In this document: in pieces, positions 24,238 through 32,903 of the stretch
How positions within the stretch are numbered: position 1 is the first letter of the stretch
Layout: the number at the start of each line of letters is the position of its first letter
Source of the DNA: Bacteroidota bacterium
GTDB lineage: Bacteria; Bacteroidota; Bacteroidia; 2-12-FULL-35-15
NCBI GenBank assembly: GCA_947504725.1
Contig: CANNHN010000001.1
Span: 186,001-250,000 of the forward strand
Reading direction: 5' to 3'
DNA: 64,000 nucleotides
Made by a program: the position numbers and the translations under genes
The notes under the pieces: generated by a model
The model's database searches: none
The model's input: only the letters and a program-made list of their open reading frames with translations
What the model was told of the DNA's origin: nothing

Positions 24238-26098
24238 TTAAAACGGGTACATTCACATTGTGTCGTACTTCGTCCAATGTTGTTCCAAATAATAAATCTT
24301 TCAATGCTCTATGACCGTGCGCGCCCATTACTAATAAATCACAATTGCAATTGTTTACAATCTCTGGGATGCTCTTTTTCGGACTTCCAAAACCAAGTTT
24401 AATTTCAACGTTGTAGCCTTTTGCTTCTAATTCTACTTTGTATTTTTCTAAATTCGATTGATCTGAAAGTGTTTCCCAATCATCAATGTCTGAACCCATC
24501 ATTCGAGCTCCGGCTGTTTCAACAATATGGATTAATATGTATTCAGCTTCTTTTCCACCTTGTGAAAAAGCATTACTAATGGCTTTGCTATCACTTGAAC
24601 TAAAATCAACAGTGATGGCAATACGGTTGTATTTTTTTCCATCAGTGATTTCTAGCTCTCTCGGTAGACCATCAGGCGCATATGTTGTTTTGTGTTTCAC
24701 ACTTTTTATGATTGGTGCAAAGGTAATGTATAGTAATAAAACTCCAGCACCAACTACCAATGGAACAACAGTAAAATAATAAACAGCAGGATTTTCTGCG
24801 CCTGCAATCCATCCACTCAAAGTCTCTATAACAAGTTTTGCATTTAATGAAACGATAGTTAATGCTATCAACCAAGCTAAAATTTTCACCCATAGTTTGT
24901 TTGCAAATTCACCCATTTGCTTTTTATTACTGGTTAAGTGAATCAATGGAATAACAGCAAATCCTAATTGTAAACTCAGAATAACCTGACTTAAAATCAA
25001 CAATTCTCCAGTTGCATCTTCTCCCAATAAATAGATTACAAGGAATGCGGGAATGATTGCAATCAAGCGTGTAATCAATCTTCTAAGCCAAGGCTGAATT
25101 CGTAAATTCAAATAACCTTCCATTACAATTTGTCCAGATAGTGTTCCCGTCAACGTAGAACTTTGTCCGGCTGCGATCAATGCAATAGCAAAAAGAGTAG
25201 GAGCGAGGCTGCCTAAAATGTTTTCTAATAATTTGTGAGCATCTTGTATTTCAGAAACTTCTGTATTCCCGGTTGTATAAAAGGCCGCGGCAGCAAGGAT
25301 TAAAATGGCTCCATTAACAAACAAGGCCATGTTTAAAGCAATGAACGTATCAATGAAATTATATTTTATTGCATCCCTAATTCCTTTAAGTGAACGATCT
25401 ATTTTTCGGGTTTGAACTAATGATGAGTGCAAATATAAATTGTGAGGCATTACTGTTGCGCCAATAATACCAATGGCAATATAAAGCGCTGTATTGTTGG
25501 GCATTGAAGGAATAAATCCTTTTACTAATTCCAATCCATCTGGTTTTGCTAAAAACAATTCAACTATAAATGCAACTCCTATTGTTGCCACTAAAGCCAA
25601 AATGAAGGCTTCCATTTTACGCATTCCATAGCGTTGAAGTACCAATAACAAAAGAGTATCAGCCACGCTAATACTTACACCAGCCAATAATGGAAGGCCG
25701 AATAATAATTGTAAACCGATTGCCATACCAATTACTTCCGCCAAATCACAAGCAGCAATAGCGATTTCGGCTAAAAACCAATTGAAAAAATTAATTGTCT
25801 TTGGATATGCTTGTCGTGATGCTTGAGCCAAATCTAATCCTCTAACCAATCCTAATTTTGCACTTAAGCTTTGTAAAAGCAAAGCCATTAAGTTACTCAT
25901 CAATAAGACCCAAAGCAATTTATAACCAAACTGACTACCACCAGCAATATCGGTAGCCCAGTTGCCTGGATCCATGTAGCCAACACTTACAAGGTAAGCC
26001 GGACCCATAAAAGCAAACAGCTTTTTCCAAAAACCAGCTTTGTTTGTGGATACACTAGAATGTACTTCTGATAAAGATCTATTTGAATTGTCGCTCAT
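24227..26098 (-). CDS. Nramp-family divalent metal transporter fused to a universal stress protein domain
   Basis: The protein has 623 residues. Residues about 25-450 form the Nramp/MntH transporter with eleven membrane helices. The metal-binding DPGNWATDIAGG motif is in the first, and GATVMPHNLYLHSSLVQTRK is in the sixth. Residues about 475-623 form a UspA domain, starting YNRIAITVDFSSSD and containing the nucleotide-binding G-x2-G-x9-G-[ST] type motif in GAHGHRALKDLLFGTT. The transporter would import manganese or iron with protons; the UspA part may sense ATP or stress. It follows the DtxR/MntR-type repressor gene by one base, so the pair is an operon under metal control. Confidence 0.93.
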   Translation of the reverse strand: MSDNSNRSLSEVHSSVSTNKAGFWKKLFAFMGPAYLVSVGYMDPGNWATDIAGGSQFGYKLLWVLLMSNLMALLLQSLSAKLGLVRGLDLAQASRQAYPKTINFFNWFLAEIAIAACDLAEVIGMAIGLQLLFGLPLLAGVSISVADTLLLLVLQRYGMRKMEAFILALVATIGVAFIVELFLAKPDGLELVKGFIPSMPNNTALYIAIGIIGATVMPHNLYLHSSLVQTRKIDRSLKGIRDAIKYNFIDTFIALNMALFVNGAILILAAAAFYTTGNTEVSEIQDAHKLLENILGSLAPTLFAIALIAAGQSSTLTGTLSGQIVMEGYLNLRIQPWLRRLITRLIAIIPAFLVIYLLGEDATGELLILSQVILSLQLGFAVIPLIHLTSNKKQMGEFANKLWVKILAWLIALTIVSLNAKLVIETLSGWIAGAENPAVYYFTVVPLVVGAGVLLLYITFAPIIKSVKHKTTYAPDGLPRELEITDGKKYNRIAITVDFSSSDSKAISNAFSQGGKEAEYILIHIVETAGARMMGSDIDDWETLSDQSNLEKYKVELEAKGYNVEIKLGFGSPKKSIPEIVNNCNCDLLVMGAHGHRALKDLLFGTTLDEVRHNVNVPVLIVK

Positions 26099-26099
26099 G

Positions 26100-26759
26100 T
26101 TATTTTTTTATCGCCAGAATATTCTTTGCAACATCATTGCTGATGAAAACGGTTGTTTTTTTATTGATGGTGATTTGCAGTGACCGATCAAAAAACACTA
26201 CTTCTTTGATTTTTATTTCATCCCCCAAAGCTATTCCTGTTTTATCAAGATATTGTAAGAATGCTGTTGTATGATCAACTACGCCAGTCATTACAAGCAC
26301 ATCGTTTTTAATATAGTGAGCAATGGATTTGGATTTTTGTGCTTGAATTTTCCCATTTGCATCTGGAATGGGATCACCATGCGGATCAAATTTTGGGTAA
26401 TTCAAAAATTTATCAATTTGTTCGATTAATTTATCTGAATTGATGTGTTCAAGCTGTTCGGCTACATCATGCACCTCGTCCCATTTAAAATCAAGTTTTT
26501 CCAATAAAAACATTTCCCATAAACGGTGTTTTCTAATGACACTCAATGCTACTTTTTCTCCTTTTGAAGTAAGCGTAACACCTTGGTATTTTTGATAATT
26601 GATGAGTTTCTTGTCTGAAAGCTTCTTTAGCATGTCTGTTACAGATGCCGCTTTTGTGCTCATTTTTTCAGCAATTGCATTTGTTGAAACTTCTGAACCA
26701 ACTTGCTCTGTTAGTTTATAGATTGCTTTTAAATAATTTTCTTCTGTAAAAGAATGCAT
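26100..26759 (-). CDS. Metal-dependent transcriptional repressor, DtxR/MntR family
   Basis: The protein has 219 residues. The N-terminal winged helix is seen in NAIAEKMSTKAASVTDMLKK and SDKKLINYQKYQGVTLTSKG. A dimerisation and metal-binding region follows, with HRLWEMFLLEKLDFKWDEVH and the EQLEH motif. The C-terminal ~75 residues resemble the FeoA/SH3-like domain found in longer members (ALGDEIKIKEVVFF). It would bind DNA when loaded with manganese or iron. The Nramp-UspA gene follows after one base, and a DtxR-like box lies in the divergent promoter, so autoregulation together with control of the TonB receptor is the simplest reading. Confidence 0.93.
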   Translation of the reverse strand: MHSFTEENYLKAIYKLTEQVGSEVSTNAIAEKMSTKAASVTDMLKKLSDKKLINYQKYQGVTLTSKGEKVALSVIRKHRLWEMFLLEKLDFKWDEVHDVAEQLEHINSDKLIEQIDKFLNYPKFDPHGDPIPDANGKIQAQKSKSIAHYIKNDVLVMTGVVDHTTAFLQYLDKTGIALGDEIKIKEVVFFDRSLQITINKKTTVFISNDVAKNILAIKK

Positions 26760-26781
26760 ATGGGTTTGAATATTTTCTTCA

Positions 26782-26789
26782 CAAAGATA
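26782..26789 (-). promoter_or_regulatory. -7 box of the repressor-transporter operon
   Basis: The minus strand reads TATCTTTG, 22 bases before the repressor ATG at 26759. The DtxR-like box lies 29 bases further upstream, just beyond the -33 position. Confidence 0.5.
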
Positions 26790-26818
26790 TAAAAAATTTA
26801 AAACATTCTCAAAATAAA

Positions 26819-26834
26819 TTTAGGCTAGTCTAAA
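26819..26834. promoter_or_regulatory. DtxR/MntR-like operator
   Basis: TTTAGGCTAGTCTAAA is a near-perfect 16-base palindrome (one G-T imbalance). It resembles the core of DtxR-family boxes such as TTAGGTTAGCCTAA. It lies between the divergent repressor and TonB receptor genes, 9 bases upstream of the receptor's -7 box. Confidence 0.75.
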
Positions 26835-26843
26835 AATAATTCA

Positions 26844-26851
26844 TATATTTG
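26844..26851 (+). promoter_or_regulatory. -7 box of the metal-locus TonB receptor gene
   Basis: TATATTTG matches TAnnTTTG, 15 bases before the ATG at 26867. The DtxR-like palindrome sits immediately upstream, inside the -33/-7 spacer, where binding would block polymerase. Confidence 0.6.
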
Positions 26852-26866
26852 TCGAAATATTTTAGA

Positions 26867-29116
26867 ATGCGTCTTCTTTTTTTTATCCCTCTTTTTCTTT
26901 TTTTTAATGCTTCTGCACAAACAGGTAGTATTAAAGGAAGAATTACCTCGGAAGGAAGAATGCTTGATTTTGTTAGTGTTGGCATTGCTGGCACAGCTTA
27001 TTCTTCAACGACTAATGAAAATGGACTCTATGTAATTAAAGATGTTCCTTTTGGGAATCACGAGCTTGTTATGACCATTTCGGGGTATAAAACCGAGAAG
27101 AAAGCGATAGAGATAAACTCTTCAGATGCGATTACAATTGACCAGGAGTTATTTTCATTAACAGGAAGCTTAAACGAAGTAGTGATTTCTGGAACCATGA
27201 AGGAGATGTCGCGTTTGGATTCTCCTATACCTGTTGATGTCTTAACGCCTACCTTATTCAAAAAAAATCCAACTCCAAGTTTGTTTGAATCTATGCAAAT
27301 TGTAAATGGTGTTCAACCTCAACTGAATTGCAATGTTTGCAATACAGGTGATATTCATATAAATGGAATGGAAGGCCCATACACCATGATTACAATTGAT
27401 GGAATGCCGATTGTAAGCGCTTTGTCAACAGTATACGGGTTAAGTGGTATTCCAAATAGTTTGGTGAATAGGATAGAAGTAGTAAAAGGTCCAGCTAGTA
27501 CATTGTATGGGTCCGAAGCTGTTGGTGGTTTAATTAACGTGATAACAAAAGACCCAAAGGATGCTCCTCGCGTGAGTGTTGATTTATTTGCAACAACCGA
27601 TCAGGAATACAATATTGATTTAGGTTTGAAAACAAGTACTAAAAAAGCAAGTACTTTATTAGGAATAAATTATTTCAATTTTCAGAACCTGATGGATAAA
27701 AACGGAGATAATTTCACAGATATTACTCTTCAAAACAGAATTTCAGTGTTTAATAAATGGAATTTTGTCAGAAAAGAAAACAGAGTTTCAAATATTGCAG
27801 CCAGGTTCGTATACGAGGACAGGTGGGGCGGAGAAATGCAATACGAAAATAAATTCAGAGGAACAGATAGTGTTTATGGTGAATCAATTTATACTTCGAG
27901 ATATGAATTAATCGGGATTTATCAATTGCCAATTAAAAAGGAAAATATCTTTTTGCAATATTCGTTTAATAACCATAATCAAAATTCGTATTATGGAACA
28001 ACTTCATATCAGGCGATACAAAACATTGCTTTTGCACAGTTGTATTGGAATAAAAAATTAAATGATAAAGCAGATGTTCTGGTTGGTATACCTTTAAGAT
28101 ACACTTATTATGATGATAATACACCAGGAACTATTTCTAAAGATACTGTGTCGCCACAAAACAAGCCTCAGCAGACTTATCTTCCAGGCGTATTTGTTCA
28201 AACGGAAATCAAATTTAAAAAGCTTACAACATTAGCTGGTCTGAGATACGACTACAATTCAGACCATGGAAGTATTTTGTCGCCCCGACTAGCCTTTAAG
28301 CTTGCCATCAATAAAAACAACATTCTTAGATTGAGCATGGGAAATGGTTACAGAGTAGTTAACTTATTTACTGAGGATCATGCCGCTCTTACTGGTGCTA
28401 GAGAAGTTGTTATTAAAAATGATTTGAAACCCGAAAAATCATGGAATGCAAATTTGAATTTTCAAAAAAGTATTGTTTTAGAAAACACGTTCATTAGCAT
28501 GGATGCAAGTGTGTTTTACACCTATTTCTCGAATAAAATTATTGGCGATTTCAATTCTGATCCAAATAAAATAATTTTTGATAATCTGAATGGATATGCT
28601 ATTTCACAAGGTGTTGCTTTAAGTATTGACATCATGCATACAAGTGGATTAAAAGCAATTATAGGTGCCACGTATATGGATGTTTTTAGCGTTGAAAAAG
28701 ATTCGATGAACGTTGATGTAAGATCGCCTCAAATGCATGCGCCAAAGCTTTCTGGTAATTTCACTATCAGTTATTCATTTGCTAAATTAGGATTAAGTAT
28801 TGATTATACTGGAAATGTAAAGAGCCCTATGTTTTTGCCTGTAGTTCCTAATGATTTTCGTCCAGAACATTCGCCTTGGTATACAATCCAAAACATTCAA
28901 TTGACAAAAAAATTCAAAAAAGGATTTGAGTTCTATGGAGGTGTTAAAAATGTTTTTGATTTTACTCCAAGTGATCCTATTTTAAGACCATTTGACCCGT
29001 TTGATAAGGACATTGCAGAAAACAATCCTTACGGATATACCTTTGATCCTTCTTACAATTATTCGCCAATGCAAGGAAGAAGGTTTTTTATAGGGTTGAG
29101 ATATACTTTTTATTAA
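26867..29116 (+). CDS. TonB-dependent receptor, probably for a metal or metal chelate
   Basis: The protein has 749 residues from the ATG at 26867; an in-frame TTG at 26849 lies in the promoter and is rejected. It has a signal peptide (LLFFIPLFLFFNASAQ), a carboxypeptidase-regulatory-like domain (about 20-100), a plug with NCNVCNTGDIHINGMEG and VVKGPASTLYGSEAVGGLIN, and a barrel ending FFIGLRYTFY. The CxxC pair in the plug is unusual and may bind metal or form a disulfide. A DtxR-like box in its promoter and the divergent Mn/Fe repressor-transporter operon suggest a metal chelate as substrate. Its stop codon overlaps the convergent neighbour within TTAA. Confidence 0.88.
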   Translation: MRLLFFIPLFLFFNASAQTGSIKGRITSEGRMLDFVSVGIAGTAYSSTTNENGLYVIKDVPFGNHELVMTISGYKTEKKAIEINSSDAITIDQELFSLTGSLNEVVISGTMKEMSRLDSPIPVDVLTPTLFKKNPTPSLFESMQIVNGVQPQLNCNVCNTGDIHINGMEGPYTMITIDGMPIVSALSTVYGLSGIPNSLVNRIEVVKGPASTLYGSEAVGGLINVITKDPKDAPRVSVDLFATTDQEYNIDLGLKTSTKKASTLLGINYFNFQNLMDKNGDNFTDITLQNRISVFNKWNFVRKENRVSNIAARFVYEDRWGGEMQYENKFRGTDSVYGESIYTSRYELIGIYQLPIKKENIFLQYSFNNHNQNSYYGTTSYQAIQNIAFAQLYWNKKLNDKADVLVGIPLRYTYYDDNTPGTISKDTVSPQNKPQQTYLPGVFVQTEIKFKKLTTLAGLRYDYNSDHGSILSPRLAFKLAINKNNILRLSMGNGYRVVNLFTEDHAALTGAREVVIKNDLKPEKSWNANLNFQKSIVLENTFISMDASVFYTYFSNKIIGDFNSDPNKIIFDNLNGYAISQGVALSIDIMHTSGLKAIIGATYMDVFSVEKDSMNVDVRSPQMHAPKLSGNFTISYSFAKLGLSIDYTGNVKSPMFLPVVPNDFRPEHSPWYTIQNIQLTKKFKKGFEFYGGVKNVFDFTPSDPILRPFDPFDKDIAENNPYGYTFDPSYNYSPMQGRRFFIGLRYTFY

Positions 29117-29514
29117 AGAGCAAAAAAGGTATACGTTCTGTTAGCTGTTTTTTTAGTTGCAGCATCGGTAAGTTTTACATCGATGGTGTTGTCAGAAACT
29201 GTGCCTTTGTATTTTTGTTCACCTGTCATTCCGGTTACTTCAAATTTTACAACACATTTCTTCAAGGAATAAGTTCCTTTTAAAACCATGTCTTTATTTT
29301 CTTTGTGGAACCAGCTAAACACATCCATGTAATCATTTACTGAAGTTGATGCTAAAGCAGTTCCATCTTCGTAAAAACGAATAATTGCAGAATGTTCATT
29401 ATCGATTTTGTAAGCATAAATTCCATTGTACTTTATTGCACAATTGGATTTGTTGTTGGGCGCAACAAATGAGAATGAAAGAAGAATACAAAAAACAAGA
29501 GTTAATTTTTTCAT
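29113..29514 (-). CDS. Small secreted protein of unknown function
   Basis: The protein has 133 residues from the ATG at 29514, which gives a good signal peptide (LTLVFCILLSFSFVAP). Seven in-frame upstream codons are possible but would lie next to a terminator. The mature part is a small beta-rich domain with YNGIYAYKIDNEHSAIIRFY, FSWFHKENKDMVLKGTYSLK and GTVSDNTIDVKL, a lipocalin-like strand pattern. No known family is recognised. It sits after the terminator of the T9SS type B cargo gene and converges with the TonB receptor. Confidence 0.7.
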   Translation of the reverse strand: MKKLTLVFCILLSFSFVAPNNKSNCAIKYNGIYAYKIDNEHSAIIRFYEDGTALASTSVNDYMDVFSWFHKENKDMVLKGTYSLKKCVVKFEVTGMTGEQKYKGTVSDNTIDVKLTDAATKKTANRTYTFFAL

Positions 29515-29533
29515 ATCACAAATGTATAAAAAC

Positions 29534-29564
29534 AAAAACAGTCTCGAATAGTCGAGACTGTTTT
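29534..29564 (-). terminator. Terminator of the T9SS type B cargo gene
   Basis: AACAGTCTCGA and TCGAGACTGTT form a perfect 11-bp stem with a 4-base loop. On the minus strand it is followed by TTTTTGTTTTT. It lies about 20 bases after the cargo gene stop. Confidence 0.9.
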
Positions 29565-29584
29565 ATTAATAAATTAGTTATGTC

Positions 29585-31537
29585 TTATTTTCTAAGTAAA
29601 TGAACAAATCCTTTGTTTTCAATTGGCTGAGCATCCACAACACAAGCAGAAGTATAATGTGCTAACCAGAAATAAACTCCTTCTGAAGCATCCTTGCCGT
29701 TTACTTTCCCATCCCATTTGTCTGTTAAATCGTTTGTTTCAAAAACTTTCTTACCCCAACGATCATAAACTTCAATGTGGAATTCCTTCACATAAGCGAA
29801 TTTATTGAAATCAAATGTCGGATTCTCAAAATCTCCATCTGGTGTAAATACATTTGTTTTCACAATGTAGTTTGGTAAAGCTGGTGGAGGCGTATAATTC
29901 AATATTGTTGTTAAATATACAGGACAACCAACTGCAGGGTACATTACTACAGTAAATTGTGATCCAGCAATTGGATTTAATAAAAATAGAGAGTCGCCCG
30001 TTCCTAATAATGGTCCAGTTCCATCAGGAAGTATATACCATTCGTAATTAACATATCCAGCAGGAGCGTATAAATTAATTGATGGATCACCCGGACAGAA
30101 AACTGTTCCAATTCCAAGAGTATCTCCTGGGTTAGGTGGATTTGCTATCGTTAATGTATCAAGAGTTGAACAACCGCCAAGAGAAGAAACTGTGATATAA
30201 TAGGTTCCTGGAGGGACTCCAAGTAAACTATCGTTATTGCTTCCTACTGTTAATCCTGTTGAAGCATCTACCCAAACAAAGGTAAATGGTGGAATTGCAC
30301 CAGATGGTGTTACGTAAGCGTACCCATCGGTATAATCATGACATGTTGCAGGGATAACGCTTGAGTTAGCCGCAATTTCGGAATAAGCAAGCGTAACTGT
30401 TAATGACGTTCCACATCCAGAAGCAGAAAGCATACTAACACTGTAAACCTGTCCTAAAATTGGATTTATAATTGCAAGTGTATCGTTTGTTGCACCCGGG
30501 ATAATTGTTGAAGTTGCATCGTACCATTGGTAAGTATTGAATCCTGGAGGTGCAGTTAACAATAATAAAGTATCATCTGGACAAAAAGCAACTTGGGCAG
30601 CTAACTGAGAACAACTAGCATCGATATAAGCATAACCGAAATGTCCCGTTAAAGTACAATCACTTGTTTGAAATTGGATTGAAACTGTCGAGCCGATGTA
30701 TGGAGTCAAATCAATGCTAACAGTCGTCCATTTTTTATAGTATCCTACTAATGAACCGAATGTATCATTAAAGGGGCGAAAAGTGGTGTCACTTGCTGCT
30801 GCTATTCCTTCAACTGAATAAACACCGCAAGGTCCAGAAACCGGAGCTCCTGTTGCATCAAAAACAGTTATATCAAATCGAGGTTGTTCCAAAGCTGAAT
30901 GGCCAGTTGGATTTTCTAAAACAACTGCATATTGATATGTAAAAGAAGTATTCGATGCTGTTACCGTAATTGGGTATCTAAGATACTCAGTTTCAGCACC
31001 AATTTGGTCATTACCTAAACGTGTAGAAAAGGTTAATCCACCTGGTGCTATCAATGGAATTTCTGGTAAACCTGAAACAGTATTAATTGCTAAAGGATCA
31101 AATCCTGGCCCTGAAACAAGTGTATGGCGTCCTGTTACAAATCCTGGAGTCCAGGTTGTCGGCAAGATATCACATAAACCTGTAGCTCCTGCCCAATTTA
31201 AAAAAGTTCCGTCTTCGAAACCAGCATTATCACATGGTCCTAATGACTTTCGTTGTTGAGAAAAGAAGGTGTTTTTTTCTTGAACTATTCCTAATTTAGC
31301 ATTGATAAATTCCTTTTTCTTATGGCGAATAATCGATCTAAATTCGATTTCTCTTATTCCTTTTACCTTTAAGTCAGCAATGATTGCTTCTTCATCAAAG
31401 CCAACAAGCAATGCTGCTTCATCTTCATGATTGTGAGGTGTAATAGTTGAATTGTGAAGAACTTCTTGAGCAAATAAGGTATTTACTGAAATTAATGAAG
31501 CAATTCCAAAAACGGTTAAAAAGTTGATTTTTTTCAT
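29585..31537 (-). CDS. Large secreted protein with gliding-motility-associated C-terminal (T9SS type B) domain
   Basis: The protein has 650 residues from the ATG at 31537, where a signal peptide begins (FLTVFGIASLISVNTLFAQ). A 40-codon in-frame extension upstream lacks any such signal. The N-terminal half includes a domain opening GPCDNAGFEDGTFLNWAG, like the MAM/galactose-binding type, with six or more cysteines. Two PKD/Ig-like segments follow (FCPDDTLLLLTAPPGFNTYQ and FCPGDPSINLYAPAGYVNYE) around a SprB-like unit (PPFTFVWVDASTGLTVG). The end is a type B sorting domain: NVFTPDGDFENPTFDF then EVYDRWGKKVFETND. It is probably surface-anchored; an adhesin role is inferred from the domains. Confidence 0.87.
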   Translation of the reverse strand: MKKINFLTVFGIASLISVNTLFAQEVLHNSTITPHNHEDEAALLVGFDEEAIIADLKVKGIREIEFRSIIRHKKKEFINAKLGIVQEKNTFFSQQRKSLGPCDNAGFEDGTFLNWAGATGLCDILPTTWTPGFVTGRHTLVSGPGFDPLAINTVSGLPEIPLIAPGGLTFSTRLGNDQIGAETEYLRYPITVTASNTSFTYQYAVVLENPTGHSALEQPRFDITVFDATGAPVSGPCGVYSVEGIAAASDTTFRPFNDTFGSLVGYYKKWTTVSIDLTPYIGSTVSIQFQTSDCTLTGHFGYAYIDASCSQLAAQVAFCPDDTLLLLTAPPGFNTYQWYDATSTIIPGATNDTLAIINPILGQVYSVSMLSASGCGTSLTVTLAYSEIAANSSVIPATCHDYTDGYAYVTPSGAIPPFTFVWVDASTGLTVGSNNDSLLGVPPGTYYITVSSLGGCSTLDTLTIANPPNPGDTLGIGTVFCPGDPSINLYAPAGYVNYEWYILPDGTGPLLGTGDSLFLLNPIAGSQFTVVMYPAVGCPVYLTTILNYTPPPALPNYIVKTNVFTPDGDFENPTFDFNKFAYVKEFHIEVYDRWGKKVFETNDLTDKWDGKVNGKDASEGVYFWLAHYTSACVVDAQPIENKGFVHLLRK

Positions 31538-31684
31538 ATAAAGCTTTAAGTTTTGAATGACCAAGATACTATCTTTTGTTTTACTTTGATGCAGGAAAGG
31601 CAAAAAAAGTTGCACCTGTTTAAAATTAAACTGTTTTTGTTGAAATAAAGTAAACATTATGGCATCAAATTGGTATTTAGCTAC

Positions 31685-31692
31685 TAAATTTG
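31685..31692 (+). promoter_or_regulatory. -7 box of the TPR protein gene
   Basis: TAAATTTG matches TAnnTTTG, 27 bases before the ATG at 31720. The -33 element is not clear. Confidence 0.4.
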
Positions 31693-31719
31693 AAAACTAT
31701 TAAAAAACAAAACTTATCC

Positions 31720-32790
31720 ATGAAGATTAAATCAACTCTCCTGTTAACGTTTTTGATTGTTTCATTAACATCTACATCTCAAAGTTTATCAGTCATTATT
31801 CAAAATGCAAATACGAAACTAGCAGCAGGGAATTATAGCGAATCTGAAATAGATTTTTCTAACGCCATTCGTTTAAACGACCCTGCAACGGTTACTTACC
31901 TTGATAAACTAAAAAAATACGGAACATTAAACGAGTACCAAAAATCAACATCAGATATGCCCGATGGTTTTGTGTTTAACCATGATTTAGCTATCCCTTA
32001 TTACGGAAGAGGAATGAGTAATATTGGACTTGGCAAGCAAGAAGAGGCATTGGCAGATTTTGAGAAAGCAATCGCTATTGATCCAAAATATGCTGAAGCT
32101 TATTGTGAAAGAGGACTAATATTGATTTCAAAAGGTACAAAGGATAAAGGCTGTATGGATTTGCGCAAAGCGAAAGGACTTAAAAATGAAAAGGCGAAAG
32201 GTTTATACGATTCAAATGCTTGCTCTTCAATGAGTACTACTTTTATAATTGCTGGTGATTCAAAAATGGCTACAAAAGATTATGCAGGTGCAGTTGCTGA
32301 TTACACTGCCGCAATTCAATTAAATAGTGATTCTATCCAACCGTATATTAAACGTGGCGAATGCAATGTTTTACTTAAAAAGTACGACAAAGCAATTCTT
32401 GATTATAACAAAGCATTAAAAATAAAGCCTGATACCATTAAGATTGTTTATTTGCGTGGACTAGCCTATAATGCAGCATCGAATTGGAAAATGGCTTTTG
32501 CGGATTTCTCTTCTGTTGTTCGTTTGAGCCCGAACTATTATGAAGCATATTTACAAAGAGGCGCTGCGTGTGAAGGGATGGAAAACTACAGATCAGCGAT
32601 GTATGATTATTCTGAAGCGATTCGTATAAAACCAAAAGATGGATTAGCATATTATAAAAGAGGGTTAGCGAATTCTGACTCAAAAGATTATAGCCATTGT
32701 AAAGATCTTAAAATAGCAGCCTCTCTTGGAATTGAAGAGGCTAAATCTTTAGCTGAAAATTGTGCTCCGCCACCACCAAAAGAAAAATAG
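31720..32790 (+). CDS. Secreted or periplasmic TPR-repeat protein
   Basis: The protein has 356 residues from the ATG at 31720; an in-frame TTG ten codons earlier overlaps the -7 box. A signal peptide (STLLLTFLIVSLTSTSQ) is followed by about six tetratricopeptide repeats, with regular motifs YYGRGMSNIGLGKQEEALAD, YIKRGECNVLLKKYDKAILD and YYKRGLANSDSKDYSHCKDL. Two cysteines recur in a CxDLRKA / CKDLKIA setting at the ends of repeat blocks, as in Sel1/TPR hybrids of Bacteroidota. It ends with a proline-lysine tail. TPR proteins of this kind are scaffolds; no partner is evident. Confidence 0.82.
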   Translation: MKIKSTLLLTFLIVSLTSTSQSLSVIIQNANTKLAAGNYSESEIDFSNAIRLNDPATVTYLDKLKKYGTLNEYQKSTSDMPDGFVFNHDLAIPYYGRGMSNIGLGKQEEALADFEKAIAIDPKYAEAYCERGLILISKGTKDKGCMDLRKAKGLKNEKAKGLYDSNACSSMSTTFIIAGDSKMATKDYAGAVADYTAAIQLNSDSIQPYIKRGECNVLLKKYDKAILDYNKALKIKPDTIKIVYLRGLAYNAASNWKMAFADFSSVVRLSPNYYEAYLQRGAACEGMENYRSAMYDYSEAIRIKPKDGLAYYKRGLANSDSKDYSHCKDLKIAASLGIEEAKSLAENCAPPPPKEK

Positions 32791-32879
32791 CAATCAATTG
32801 TCATTTTGTACACATTTGTGCCATATCAAGGGAAGCCGAGATATCTGCTTTAAAGCGTCTTTCCATTGCTATTTTTCGC

Positions 32880-32887
32880 TAATTTTG
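32880..32887 (+). promoter_or_regulatory. -7 box of pyrD
   Basis: TAATTTTG matches TAnnTTTG, 16 bases before the pyrD ATG at 32904. No TTG is seen at the ideal -33 spacing. Confidence 0.4.
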
Positions 32888-32903
32888 CCTGAAATTTATT
32901 GCA

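Noticed and set aside
26849-26866. TTG start of the metal-locus TonB receptor
   Set aside because: The TTG is part of the -7 box TATATTTG; the ATG at 26867 directly precedes a proper signal peptide.
31538-31657. 40-codon N-terminal extension of the T9SS type B cargo protein
   Set aside because: The signal peptide starts at the internal ATG (31537); the extension has no secretion signal of its own.
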